A stretch of DNA of 64,000 nucleotides from Lineus longissimus (taxonomy: Eukaryota > Nemertea > Pilidiophora > Heteronemertea > Lineidae). Made by a program: the position numbers and the translations under genes. Under the pieces are notes generated by a model that searched no databases, was not told the origin of the DNA, and saw nothing but the letters and a program-made list of their open reading frames with translations. Positions 11,060 through 21,130 of this stretch are shown piece after piece. Position 1 is the first letter of the stretch. Every line of letters begins with the position of its first letter. Location: positions 19,882,219 to 19,946,218 of the forward strand of contig NC_088315.1 of assembly GCF_910592395.1 (NCBI RefSeq), written 5' to 3'.

Positions 11060-12400
11060 GGATCGATGCTACATCGACGCCGATGTCAGATGATGTCCGA
11101 GGATTGGAAGTCCATCATACCGACTGTTTTTTGGCGATAGATTGCGTTCCGTTAATGAAGAATGGTGGGTTTTTTATAAAGAAATACTGCCTGGCGCGTG
11201 GCATTATTCCTGGTGGGGTGGCTATCAAGAATCGTGTCCGAAACGGCGGCTAATTACACAGGAGCGACATAATAAAAAATTTCGAATTTCAACAAAAAGG
11301 ATTATGGTGTAATCAACCGACGTTGGTGAATTTTTGATGAATCTATGTACCATCTTAGGAGGAAAATATCAAATCCTGGGGACATTTGAAACGTTGGAGT
11401 AGTGATAAAGTGTCGACGCCCGGAGATGACCAGGGGGTGCATTGTTTACATTGACGGCTGCATTATTCTAAATCTCACACATGTTGAACTACTACAAAGG
11501 TAGACAATTTAGACAGACATACGGCCTGAGCCTTATCTACAGCATGAATGAGGCTATTCATTGACCGACCCAGTTTTTCATATACTATGAGAATTATCAT
11601 ATTCTTATAGTATTATCATATACTCATCGTCTGATCGAGCGTTGCCGAGGCAGGTAAATATAAGCAATCACATTTCGATCTCGAATTATTTGATCGAGGC
11701 TTGCTTATGCAGCTGTCTAGCGAACCCAGGTCAACTCCAAAGAGCGCGCTGCGTACGATTCGCGATATCACTTTTCACCCTCACGTTGTGACTTTTGATG
11801 TCTTCAAGCCGAGGTCAGTTAAGTGACCAGTACAGTGAAAACATAAATCAAATCAGGCCTCATACGCACCGTACAATCAAAGACAAAAATAGGGAGTTTT
11901 CGCAAATCCCCCGAAACCCCAACGAGAACGTCTATCTCATTATTCGACCTCCTGAAACGAAGTCGAACGATAAAGGGATGGGCGTTCACGTGGACGTTGG
12001 GGGGGGGGGGGGGGGGGTTTGCGAATGCATAACTGATTTTGGTTGTCATATTCGCACTTAATCGGGCGAATTAAAGGGGTGACGACGGGTGATTGCATAA
12101 TACGCTATTACCCCTTCTGTCTGCCTGAATAACTGCAAAAGTAATCACCACGATTAGTTCGGCATGAGCAAAATCGCGTACGAGTGATATGGTTTTGTCT
12201 TTGATTGGGACCGTTTGCCCGTGCAGTGACAACGTGTATCCAACCCTGCATCCTTCCACAAGTACAGCTACATACATATTATTTCCTTTTCCAGTAAACA
12301 GCGGCCTCAACGTATACCAAAAGAATATTACCCGCTTGAAGTAGAAAAAAACACGGTGATTGTGGTAATATTCAAATTGACGAGAAGATTTCACTATAAG
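11060..12400. other. Upstream region of ddl gene
   Basis: Nothing coding recognised. It contains a 19-bp G run at 11999-12017 and, next to it, a short inverted-repeat element (about 11920-12000) of the AACGTGAACG family. No convincing TATA box was identified for the ddl gene. The matching stretch of unit 3 (56350-57686) is nearly identical apart from poly-G length. Confidence 0.5.
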
Positions 12401-12401
12401 T

Positions 12402-13331
12402 ATGAGGCTGGAGGCGACGAAACCATTAGAGGTAATTGTTCTAAAAGGCGGGATTTCTTTGGAGAGAAACATTTCGTTAGCTTCTGGAGGTGCAGTTGCA
12501 GAAGCTTTGCGGAAAAGTGGACATCAAGTACGGGAAATTGATATCGTTGAGGGATGCTTGCCAAACGATATGGGAACAGCTGATGTCGTATTTCCTGTAT
12601 TGCATGGAGATTTTGGCGAAGACGGCAAATTGCAGGCTTTATTAGATGAAGCGGGCTATAAGTACGTTGGAACTGGCGCTCAGGCGAGTGCTGTTACTAT
12701 AGACAAGTATGAGACGGTATGTTTACTCCGTAACAAGGGCATAGATGTTGCCGCATCTCAAGTATTGAAATCCGTTGATCAAGCATTGTCGACGATTCAT
12801 AAATTTCCTGTAATTGTAAAGCCGAATAGTCAAGGTTCAAGTTTTGGAATGAGTATTGTCGAAGAGGAAGCCGAGCTGGGTGTCGCTATACGAAAGGCAT
12901 TTACAGCGGACGAGAAAGTTCTGGTAGAAGAGTTCATTTGTGGCTCAGAGACGAGTGTTGGACTTCTCTTCGGCAAAGCTTTGCCAGTGGTTGAAATTGT
13001 CACCCCTGAGGGTTTTTATGATTACGATGCCAAATATGTCTTCTCCAAAGGCGAGACAATTTATAATTGTCCTCCCCAGAATATACCGCGTTTTGTTCAA
13101 GAGCGTATGCAGGCAATTGCAGAAACATGTTATACAGTCACCGGGGCCAGAGATCTGCTGAGGGTTGATATGATTTGGCAGCAAGAGTCAGATCGGATTG
13201 TTGTACTGGAGGTTAACACAATGCCCGGCTTCACGTCGAGTAGTCTATTGCCGAAATCAGCTGCTCAAGTGAATGTGGGGTTTAATGAGCTCTGTCATAA
13301 GCTAGCCGTGGCCGCTTTTAAAAGGTCATAA
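12402..13331 (+). CDS. ddl: D-alanine-D-alanine ligase-like ATP-grasp enzyme, copy 1
   Basis: Intronless 309-codon gene, the usual length of bacterial DdlB. By family knowledge the enzyme joins two D-alanines with ATP for peptidoglycan. Visible motifs: LKGGISLERNISL with Glu21; LHGDFGEDG (69-75); Lys102; IVKPNSQGSSFG with Lys140 and Ser147; YDYDAKY (Lys211, Tyr212); RVDM (Arg254, Asp256); LEVNTMPG (Glu270, Asn272). These match the catalytic and Mg/ATP-binding residues of E. coli DdlB, so an active enzyme is likely. An in-frame TGA at 12378-12380 fixes the first ATG. There is no bacterial ribosome site, and an AATAAA lies 157 bp after the stop. Transfer from bacteria into an animal genome is inferred; substrate and role in the host are unknown. 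Confidence 0.92.
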   Translation: MRLEATKPLEVIVLKGGISLERNISLASGGAVAEALRKSGHQVREIDIVEGCLPNDMGTADVVFPVLHGDFGEDGKLQALLDEAGYKYVGTGAQASAVTIDKYETVCLLRNKGIDVAASQVLKSVDQALSTIHKFPVIVKPNSQGSSFGMSIVEEEAELGVAIRKAFTADEKVLVEEFICGSETSVGLLFGKALPVVEIVTPEGFYDYDAKYVFSKGETIYNCPPQNIPRFVQERMQAIAETCYTVTGARDLLRVDMIWQQESDRIVVLEVNTMPGFTSSSLLPKSAAQVNVGFNELCHKLAVAAFKRS

Positions 13332-13487
13332 TATTAGGTGAACTGTAGACTTGTTACGAAGAGAAGTCAGCGGTGCTATTCATCATCTTTGCGAGACAGC
13401 ATTTCAGGTACTGATAGTAATTGAACTACCGGGTCCCCTTCTGTAGCAATTCCCCAAGTAATCAACTAGTCTGATTAGTAGTCTGAA

Positions 13488-13493
13488 AATAAA
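13488..13493 (+). terminator. Polyadenylation signal for ddl copy 1
   Basis: AATAAA 157 bp downstream of the ddl stop codon on the coding strand, supporting eukaryotic expression. Same motif at 58773-58778 for the second copy. Confidence 0.55.
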
Positions 13494-13946
13494 GGCGTGC
13501 AGGATGTAAATTCTTCAAGCATGAACCTAGACATAGTGATATCTACATTACAGCCAAAACACTGGCGGCGTCAGCAGTTCGTTCTATTTCCAGTGATGTT
13601 CTGGCCAAATGTTCGCTGTATTGAAGTTGTTCCGACAAAAAATCATCCAACAGATGGGTGCCGCTGTAGCTCAGCCACGGAACCGGTTCTCACGGTGAAC
13701 TTGCTTCTACCAATGTGACCAGCAAGACGGCCAATTTTGACTGCGGGACTGTTTAAAATCTAACGGCTGAGTGGGGTGTCGTGTTATTTAAAACTCGACA
13801 CATCATAGTGTTAATTGTGGACAAGATTGGTCGCTCCCTGCCAACTCTCGAGAGAGCCAATTATTTTCCTTCCATGCCCTACTTTACTTCTTTTCTTGTA
13901 ATCGCATCTCCAATGACAGTCACGCGGTGAATCCAGCGCCGTCTCT

Positions 13947-15054
13947 TTAACTTCGGGCAGCATTCGATTGCTGAGGCCTCTCCTCGACACTGCCAGTTGT
14001 TTCCGCGTTCGTCCCCCTTTCACGAAATTCGTAGCTCTCTGACTTATTCCTGTTAAAGCGATTGTACAATAATTCACCAACGAAGACCAAAGCCCCGACA
14101 GCAATCGCACAGGCAACAACAATAAAGGCCCCAGATACGGATGCTAGATCCAACGGCTTGATAGTCCTTCCGTCTTTACCTGCTGCGCATCTTCCTCCCT
14201 CCCACCATTTCTTCTTCCAGTTGACTATGAAGCCTGCCTGTTGAATTTGGCTTATGCTGAAAAACACAGAGTAATGCTTTTAAAGCGGGTGACAGCACAT
14301 GACTCATGCAGATAGCCTTCTAAAATAATGCATCATGATACCATACGTAAAGCATAACGCTACGCGCCACGACGCAGAAAATGGCGATGAACGAGAACAT
14401 TGTCAACCATGTTTTAAACGACTGGCGCACTTGACTATTCGCTCTCTCGTCGACCTGCAACCGAGACTAAACCTTCTTTGCCTAAAGTCGTTCAATGTTG
14501 TTTCGAAGCTTAGATAGTGTAAAACATGCGACTCTGATAGTACGTCGATTACGTCATTGTCAGGATCATGGCACTATCCAAGTCCATCGAGGAAAACGTA
14601 ACGGCGTCATAATGATTTCCCTGACCTGACATCGGCCTCGGGGAAACTTGGCAATTCCGTAGTTTTTATTTTTTCCATTTCCTGGGGAATTTGGTAATGT
14701 CTTATGATATTGTAGTGAGGAAGGTGACTGAGTACAGCCGACAGTTGACTGGAAGTATCGGCCTTATTTTATACTGCGCTAGTCCTTTGACACTTACATT
14801 TTGTTAATCGCCTCGCCGAATAGCGAATACTTCGGAAGAGCAAATCCATATCCCGCCGTAAAGAATTGCTGATCCCCAACAGTAAACTTGTCACAATTTG
14901 TATTGGCGAGGTATTCGAAGAAAGCCTTGTCACCAATCCACGCCCATTTCCCTTCGTTCATTAGCTTTAACCGTTCTCCCCAGGCCATAGGTCTTCGTGG
15001 CATCCCCTCCATCATCGAGTAGACTTTACCGTAAGTAGACTTTGGATCCGATTC
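13947..15054 (-). CDS. Ionotropic glutamate receptor-like S2-M4 fragment, unit 1
   Basis: Two exons, 14798-15054 (257 bp) and 13947-14256 (310 bp with TAA), join through a split codon (AT|C). The first encodes ESDPKSTYGKVYSMMEG, WAWIGDKAFFEYLAN and FTVGDQQFFTAGYGFALPK, typical of the S2 ligand-binding lobe. The second begins ISQIQQAG, then WKKKWWEGGRC, and IKPLDLASVSGAF followed by a hydrophobic M4 helix and a ~40-residue cytoplasmic tail. Splice sites are good (GTAAGT; TTTTTCAG). No S1, pore or M1-M3 exons were found upstream before gene B, so this is either the remnant of a receptor or a truncated S2-M4 protein. Confidence 0.78.
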
Positions 15055-15227
15055 CTATATTGACAATTTTTAAAAACAGAGCAGTTGTAGATACCCAAAA
15101 CACAAAATATATCATAATGACTCATCTCCACATAAGCCATTCACGCGGCGTATTTCGCACATGGGGCCCTTGTCTGTTAGCATATGCGGTGTGAGACAGC
15201 AGGGAGCTTGGAAAATTTCTCGAAACG

Positions 15228-15305
15228 TCAACGTGAACGCATATCCCATTGTTCGACACCGTTACCAAGAGATCGAACAATGCAATATGTGTTCTTGTTG
15301 GCGTT
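15228..15305. repeat. Small foldback element at mucin gene end
   Basis: Inverted repeat with left arm AACGTCAACGTGAACGCATA and complementary right arm ending TTCTTGTTGGCGTT, both including an ATTGTTCGA-like core. Related sequences lie at about 11920-12000 and 16890-16920. The minus-strand stop codon of the mucin-like ORF falls at its edge. Confidence 0.6.
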
Positions 15306-16455
15306 AGGGGCTTTGCGGAAACTCTCTATGTAAGAAACGCTTGAAATAGCTATACCAACGAGCCGACTCGGTCAAATTGTCCTCTAACCCATATGTCTCA
15401 TCAAGTTCATGTAGCAGCGAAGAGTTGTTTAGAATGTCATCAGTGACTTGAGAAGTGGTGCCGAGTGTCTCATCGACCATGCTGGTGCTATCAAGTCCCA
15501 TCAAAAATGATCTATTTGAACCCTCGTCTCTTGTTATTGCCTGACTGCTAATACTCTCGGTACCAACAGTTCTCACACTCGATGCAGCATAATTTGTGAC
15601 TGGAAGTCCAATTGTGCTCATGCTGGTCGTTCCTTCAGCAGATGTGACTGTATCCCCAATTGTCCTCACACTGGTCGTTCCTTCAGCAGATGTGACTGTA
15701 TTACCTATTGTCCTCACGCTGGTCGTTCCTTCAGGAGATGTGACTGTATCCCCAATTGTCCTCACGCTGGTCGTTCCTTCAGCAGATGTGACTGTATCCC
15801 CAATTGTCCTCATGCTGGTCGTTCCTTCAGCAGATGTGACTGTATCCCCAATTGTCCTCACACTGGTCGTTCCTTCAGCAGATGTGACTGTATCCCCAAT
15901 TGTCCTCACACTGGTCGTTCTTTCAGCAGATGTGACTGTGTCCCCAATTGTCCTCACGCTGGTCGTTCTTTCAGCAGATGTGACTGTATCCCCAATTGTG
16001 CTCACGCTGGTCGTTCCTTCAGCAGATGTGACTGTGTCCCCAATTGTCCTCACGCTGGTCGTTCCTTCAGCAGATGTGACTGTATCCCCAATTGTCCTCA
16101 CGCTGGTCGTTCCTTCAGCAGATGTGACTGTGTCCCCAATTGTCCTCACGCTGGTCGTTTCTTCAGCAGATGTGACTGTATCCTCAATTGTCCTTACAAT
16201 GGCCGTTGTGACTGTATTTCTAGATATTGTCTTCAGGTTGGTTGTTTTAGCAAATGTGACTGCGTCCCAAGTTGTCCCCGCACTGGTTGTTCCACCAGTT
16301 GATGTTACAGCAGATTTGACTGTATTTACTTCCACAAACGTTGTGTCATTTCTGCCGCCTCGTTCATCGGCAGTCTTGTTACTTCCCGAAGGCCATCCAG
16401 TCGATGGTACCACAACATACAACAAGATGAGGAATACCAAGCGGCGTATTGACAT
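15304..16455 (-). CDS. Mucin-like secreted protein, unit 1 (383 aa)
   Basis: Single-exon ORF. The start gives MSIRRLVFLILLYVVVPSTG, a clear signal peptide. It is followed by a Thr/Ser-rich region with about 12 full and one degenerate copies of RTIGDTVTSAEGTTSV (16 residues, 48 bp), then a non-repeated tail with Asn-glycosylation sequons (NRS, NSS, NLT) ending REFPQSP. Many Ser/Thr and no Cys in the repeats suggest an O-glycosylated secreted protein; no membrane anchor is seen. A TATAAAATC lies only 27 bp before the ATG (plus 16474-16482), closer than usual. The stop codon abuts a foldback element. Confidence 0.82.
   Translation of the reverse strand: MSIRRLVFLILLYVVVPSTGWPSGSNKTADERGGRNDTTFVEVNTVKSAVTSTGGTTSAGTTWDAVTFAKTTNLKTISRNTVTTAIVRTIEDTVTSAEETTSVRTIGDTVTSAEGTTSVRTIGDTVTSAEGTTSVRTIGDTVTSAEGTTSVSTIGDTVTSAERTTSVRTIGDTVTSAERTTSVRTIGDTVTSAEGTTSVRTIGDTVTSAEGTTSMRTIGDTVTSAEGTTSVRTIGDTVTSPEGTTSVRTIGNTVTSAEGTTSVRTIGDTVTSAEGTTSMSTIGLPVTNYAASSVRTVGTESISSQAITRDEGSNRSFLMGLDSTSMVDETLGTTSQVTDDILNNSSLLHELDETYGLEDNLTESARWYSYFKRFLHREFPQSP
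15590..16190. repeat. 48-bp coding minisatellite, unit 1
   Basis: About 12 tandem 48-bp units encoding the mucin 16-mer. Both strands stay open because the unit is a multiple of three without stops; the plus-strand frame is taken as an artefact. Unit 2 has ten more copies. Confidence 0.93.
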
Positions 16456-16957
16456 TATCGGCTCGTAAATGTTGATTTTATAGTCCTTTTTGAAGAATCT
16501 GTTGAATCTAAACTAATATGCATTCACTTTTCTTGGAGTGATACGCAATTACCTAGATTTACTATATAACGGTTGATAATGATGTAATCATTCCAATGAA
16601 GTAATACCTATTCTTTTTGGACAGACTAATGAGCTACTTCAAAGTTACGTCGGCTCGTCTCATCAGGCGATAGGCAAATTTCATGTCAACACTTTCTTTT
16701 AAAAGGTGATTTGGCTCCTATTGGGGCGTATTTAATCACGAGGTGTTGTGCGCGTACGGAGCGATTAAATGTTGTCAGGGTGCGGGATAAAAACTGGTAG
16801 TCATCTCCAAGGCTGGGAAGGAAGGCAAGCTTAGACTTGGAGGCCTCCAGGTTCCCCAGCTTTCTCAAATCTTCTAGTAGCCGGTTCCACATTGGCAAAT
16901 AATGAGATAGACGTTCACGTTGGCAAAGCAAGTATTATTATTATTATTATCATTATA

Positions 16958-17955
16958 CAGCGGAACCCCGGTCGGCGACCACCCCGCTATGACGACCAAG
17001 GATCGCCGGTCCCGAATGGTTTCCTCTCTAATTACCATTACAAGGCCCCTGGTAACACGACCACCCCGGTGTGACAGCGGATATAGTCCCCCTGGAGTCA
17101 TAGTCCGGTAGCATTGTATTTGATCAATTAAGCAGCATGATTTATTGTACCGCTAACCCTAACCAAAACATTTAGCAATGCTGGCTATTGTTACACGGAC
17201 TATCAGCCCTAGGACTACTATCCCTTGCACACCGGTACCCAGCCAGACCACGACCACTAGATTGGGCGGTCCCAATGACCAAATTTACCCCTCTAACCCG
17301 ACCAAAAGGCCTAATTGCCGTAATCGATCGCGAACGCGTCTCCGCAATTAACCAGGCAATTAACACGTCGGCGCAAAGCTCTCTTCATTATTATAACACC
17401 ACGGACAGTGGCTATCATGAGAATCATTATGAAAACTTTTGTACAGGCAGTTACTATCAGTTGAAAACTAATAAACTGCGTTCTACTAACGTTTTTTGAA
17501 TCAATATATCCCTGTTTTTTTCATCATTCAGCCCTGTGATTTGCATTAAGTCAGGCAGCGTTTATCACCGTTATTAAGTTTTTTTTAAGTATTAAGTTTT
17601 TTTAATGTTTTTTTTCTGCATAAAATGAAGAAACATAATCAATCCCAAACAATTTTTGGCTTTGAAAATTATTCAGAATTTTGAACTGATGAAACAATTC
17701 AAATCTGAAGGATGAAAACATTTCTGAGTCCAAATATTTTTTTCACTTGTTGTTTTTCTGCTCAAAATGAAGAGACATCATTAGCCCCCAAAAAATTTTG
17801 GCTTTGAAAATTTTTCAGAATTTTGAACATATAAAAATGTTCAACAATTTTGACGAGAATACCTGATCATGCATTTCGTCTCCGGATTTTCAACTTCACT
17901 AACGTGACCATTCAACCTAGGTCCCATGAGTCATCATGTTACCGGGGTTCCACTC
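16958..17955. mobile_element. TA-flanked non-autonomous element (unit 1)
   Basis: Left end CAGCGGAACCCCGGT, right end ACCGGGGTTCCACTC, between TA dinucleotides, 998 bp. The interior is AT-rich without a transposase. The unit 2 copy (39077-39942) is 866 bp; most of the difference is a small insert at about 17067-17220, itself ending in inverted repeats (GGTGTG...ATAGTCC). Tc1/pogo-like termini are inferred. Confidence 0.65.
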
Positions 17956-18148
17956 TATAGCGCATAATCCAACAGGTTTCAGTGGTTCAAAGCGCTTCAC
18001 ATTATTACCCCTAGCTATTGGCCTCTACATTAGGGGGTCAAGCTTTACGATCTGGAGTATAACAGGTCTGAGCTGCAGCTATACAGCGCTCAGGACTTAC
18101 ATTCATAGTTAGACTGTTGTACACTGAGAGCAATGTCGTTTTTGTATA

Positions 18149-18338
18149 CAGTAGAACCTCTTTTAGCGGACACCTCTATATCAAGGACAACATCTCTATT
18201 AAGTACCATAGTTTTGGTCCCAAAGTGATACATTATTGTAGTTTATATAGTCTATTTGACCTCTCTAATCAAGACACCTTTCTATTAAGGACAGCACTTG
18301 TCAGTCCGGAGGTTGTCCTTAATGGAGAGGTTCTACTG
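18149..18338. mobile_element. TA-flanked MITE 2 (unit 1)
   Basis: 190 bp, CAGTAGAACCTCTTTTAGCG at the left and the complement of CAGTAGAACCTCTCCATTAA at the right, TA on both sides. Orthologue at 40136-40325 in unit 2. Same terminal family as 9239-9411. Confidence 0.72.
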
Positions 18339-18589
18339 TAATTTCTGTTAATTCTAAATCAGTCATTTGAGAGCAGTCAGAATACTGGGACAGTGTCACT
18401 TTGTCTATACATCAATTGATTAGTCCCTTGGACCGATGTCTTTCCTAATTGGTATTGAATTAATGGTATATAACGAATAATTACCATGAAATGCGATGCG
18501 TCACTCTTTTGTTACAAAGAGAAATATAATAGGTTGTCCTCAAGAGGATGCCTCAACGACTTGTAAGGCTAACCTGAATATGTACTTGA

Positions 18590-18840
18590 ATCTCTCATCG
18601 TCATCATCATCACCACCAATCATCATCATGATAATGATAATAATGATGATTTTAGAATTATTTATCTCTATAAAAGAGAATGATGTACATTTTCGTTCAC
18701 ACATTCGTGATACAGTAAAATACAAGCGAATAAAGAATACATATCATCTACACCTAAAAAGACTTCGATGTACATTCATGATACAGTAAAATACAAGCGA
18801 ATAAAGAATACATAATTATCTACACCTAAAAAGACTTCGT
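18590..18840. repeat. ATC/ATG microsatellite and ~83-bp duplication
   Basis: An (ATC)-rich stretch at ~18596-18650, followed by two copies of a sequence containing ATACAGTAAAATACAAGCGA (near 18710 and 18781). Repeated in unit 2 at ~40575-40825. Confidence 0.75.
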
Positions 18841-19248
18841 AAAAAAGAAAAGACATGATCAGTCCAAGATAGAAAAGTGTTTCCTCATCGTTCTGGCCAA
18901 AGGTACTCTGTTGAACTCAGGAATGCGACCATATAACATTTACCGAAAGAAACTGGTGTTGCACAACTCTATACTGAAGAAACTGAGTACATTATGTATA
19001 GCTCTCTCAGGCTTATTATAAACCTCTGTACAGTGGAGTCTATTTCAATGGGCCAATCACAACGAGGATAGCTCCCTACTACAGCCTCGGTCTCATGAAT
19101 GTTCGCCTTTTCAGGTTTCATATTTGCAATACATCCTCAGGCGCATGGTTATACTCTCACCGAGGTTGGCATCTCGCGATTTCGCATTCCGCATCTCGCG
19201 GTTTATAATAAGCCGCTCTCTCACCGCGTCAACTAAAGTCGGTCAGCT

Positions 19249-19386
19249 ATGACACCGGCTGCCCAGGGCTGTGTCACATTGCTATTTGTGATCACACTGT
19301 TACAGTTAGGTGACAAGAGGTCAGCCAAGTACCTTTGGCCACGCCTATCTGAAAAATCACATTACCCCAGGCAGAAAAAAACGTGA
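19249..19386 (+). CDS. Possible signal-peptide exon (unit 1)
   Basis: 45 codons beginning MTPAAQGCVTLLFVITLLQL then GDKRSA. The hydrophobic leader is conserved in unit 2 (41236-41361). A possible donor (CCAA|GTACCT) follows at 19329. No downstream exon was identified, so this may be a lone exon or chance. Confidence 0.25.
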   Translation: MTPAAQGCVTLLFVITLLQLGDKRSAKYLWPRLSEKSHYPRQKKT

Positions 19387-19738
19387 ATTTACACTTTTGT
19401 TTCAAAACAAGATCTCTGGCGGTCACATCATTGCATGTTGAATAATCCTACAATAAACTGCAATGAGTTGAAAAACCCATAGGTCATGACACTGTCCGTA
19501 AAATGTGACTTGCTATGCATACTGTGCAATGATAAAAAAATCTACATTCACTTTTAATGTATGCATTGAAATTGTTGGAGTGGAGCACAATATTTGCAAT
19601 TTTACTAGGATTGAATGTCTCATGACGAGCGAGCATTTTTACGATTTTGGTGGATAGACATTTTGTAAACCATATGCTATAAAGATTGAGTCACCTGGAG
19701 CATGATTCAAAGCTGATCTTATCTAAAAGCAACGCTCA

Positions 19739-19970
19739 TTCCGCCATGAAGGCATCTTCACCCTCAATGTAATGACATGGCTAAGCTTACAGACGACGCA
19801 ACGGAGGCAATACCGCTAGAAGTTCAGTATGCCATGAAGGAGGAATACACCACATTCCGCCATGAAGGCATCTCACCCCTCAATGTAATGACATGGCTAA
19901 GCTTACAGACGACGCAACGGAGGCAATACCGCTAGAAGTTCAGTAAGCCATGAAGGAGGAATACACCAAA
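19739..19970. repeat. ~117-bp tandem duplication
   Basis: Two direct copies starting ATTCCGCCATGAAGGCATCT, near 19739 and 19855; both copies are also present in unit 2 (~41738-41960). No coding meaning found. Confidence 0.85.
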
Positions 19971-21031
19971 TCACAAAAAAGAAAACTTTGGTGATTTCAC
20001 TTAGTAGGTCAAACCAAGACCATGACCAAGAGTGAGCCATTTGATCGGAATTGATCAAGTAATGGCAATTTTATGCCTTTTCAAGCGCATCACGTTAATT
20101 TGCCCCTTACTTCGCAACAACAAGAAATCAGGCCGAGTCGATTCCACAGTCTGTTGTCTTCAAAGCCCGCTCACACCCAGGTCTAAATTCTCATCGTTGT
20201 ACAGTCTTATCAAAGGATCACCAGAGTAAATCTTGATAAACCGACTCCCACGAAACACCTTTCAACATGGTCGATGCCTAAACCGGCAGGGCAAATAGAC
20301 GTCATGCGTGTTTTGCTAGCAGTGCAATTTTTCATGTTTTTGTCATGAAAAAAGGCAAGTGAGAAAAACTCCTTCAATGACAGAACGAACGCGTAGGGGA
20401 GAAAAAGAACAATAAAAAGCTCGAAGCATCTTAGGTGACCAAGGTTCATCATCAAATTAGCACATCTTATTTCATTAATTAACTGCAAATTAGTATAATG
20501 GCCAATAATTGTCATCCAAGGTATCACATAATACAATCATGGGTGAAAATTGCTACTTTCTATCACTTTCTGATGAATAACAAGACATCAAATAAAAAAG
20601 CTGTACTTCGATCAACCGACAATGAAACGTAATAGGAATAAAGTCTTAAGCAGTTCAGACAAGGCAAAGCGACATACTATTGAGTGGACCCTTTGAGGAA
20701 TCTTCGTCTTCCTTTTTTTCACTGCGCTGGACGTCATCGCGTCTTCGCTGACTGCAGACAGCGTATCTCACTCAGTTTCGTTTCGTTGTAGAACACTTCA
20801 GAATCGTGTCCCCTATCAAGATGAATCAATCTTGTTGGACACATATCACTCCGGAGTATATAAGCGTAATTGCTTCTGGACACAGTTCAAATAATAAAGA
20901 TACCATAGTAAGCCTCGTCATTGCGCATCTCCGCCAATTCCTGACTGAAGGTTGGATTGTAGTTAGTAAATTCATTCCAACCTTTCGTCAGGAACGTTTT
21001 ATATATACCGGTGCGATCCATCAACCAAATA
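19971..21031. other. Region 3' of gene B
   Basis: No gene recognised. It would hold the 3' untranslated region and poly(A) site of gene B (minus strand), but no single signal stands out. ORFs here are not kept in frame in the unit 2 copy (for example a 5-bp insertion relative to 20920). Confidence 0.4.
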
Positions 21032-21130
21032 TCACGAGATCTTGCAGGGATTTTTAGCAGCTCTCTTCAGCATCTCTGCTACCTCTCTGTGTCCTCTGTC
21101 TTCAGCCAACATTAGGGCAGTTCTTCCCCT
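21032..21130 (-). CDS. Gene B terminal ankyrin exon with stop
   Basis: Acceptor ATTACAG, then RGRTALMLAEDRGHREVAEM, a final capping-type ankyrin repeat, ending ...KRAAKNPCKIS and TGA at 21032-21034. Compared with the homologous exon 43177-43263 (ending ...RRAAKNQ and TGA), a ~130-bp deletion fused the repeat to downstream sequence and exchanged the C-terminal residues. Confidence 0.72.
   Translation of the reverse strand, partial: RGRTALMLAEDRGHREVAEMLKRAAKNPCKIS

Noticed and set aside
12071..12541. Frames overlapping the start of ddl on both strands
   Set aside because: Shadows of the ddl gene and its leader; no family similarity.
12402..13331. ddl as bacterial contamination of the assembly
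   Set aside because: It lies in the same place in two separate duplicated units between animal exons, with eukaryotic-style 3' signals and no bacterial neighbours; contamination cannot explain both copies easily.
13655..13690. tRNA-like stretch (GCTGTAGCTCAG)
   Set aside because: Only a D-arm-like string is present; no acceptor stem pairing or T-arm was found nearby.
15054..15304. Mucin-like exon spliced to the iGluR-like exons as one membrane protein
   Set aside because: The candidate donor near the end of the mucin ORF (CGTTG|GTATAG) is in the wrong phase for the 15054 acceptor. Kept only as something to test in transcripts.
15596..16468. Plus-strand 290-codon repeat frame (and 450 codons at 37235-38587)
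   Set aside because: Mirror of the mucin gene: a stop-free 48-bp unit keeps both strands open. The minus strand has the signal peptide and glycosylation pattern; the plus frame has neither.
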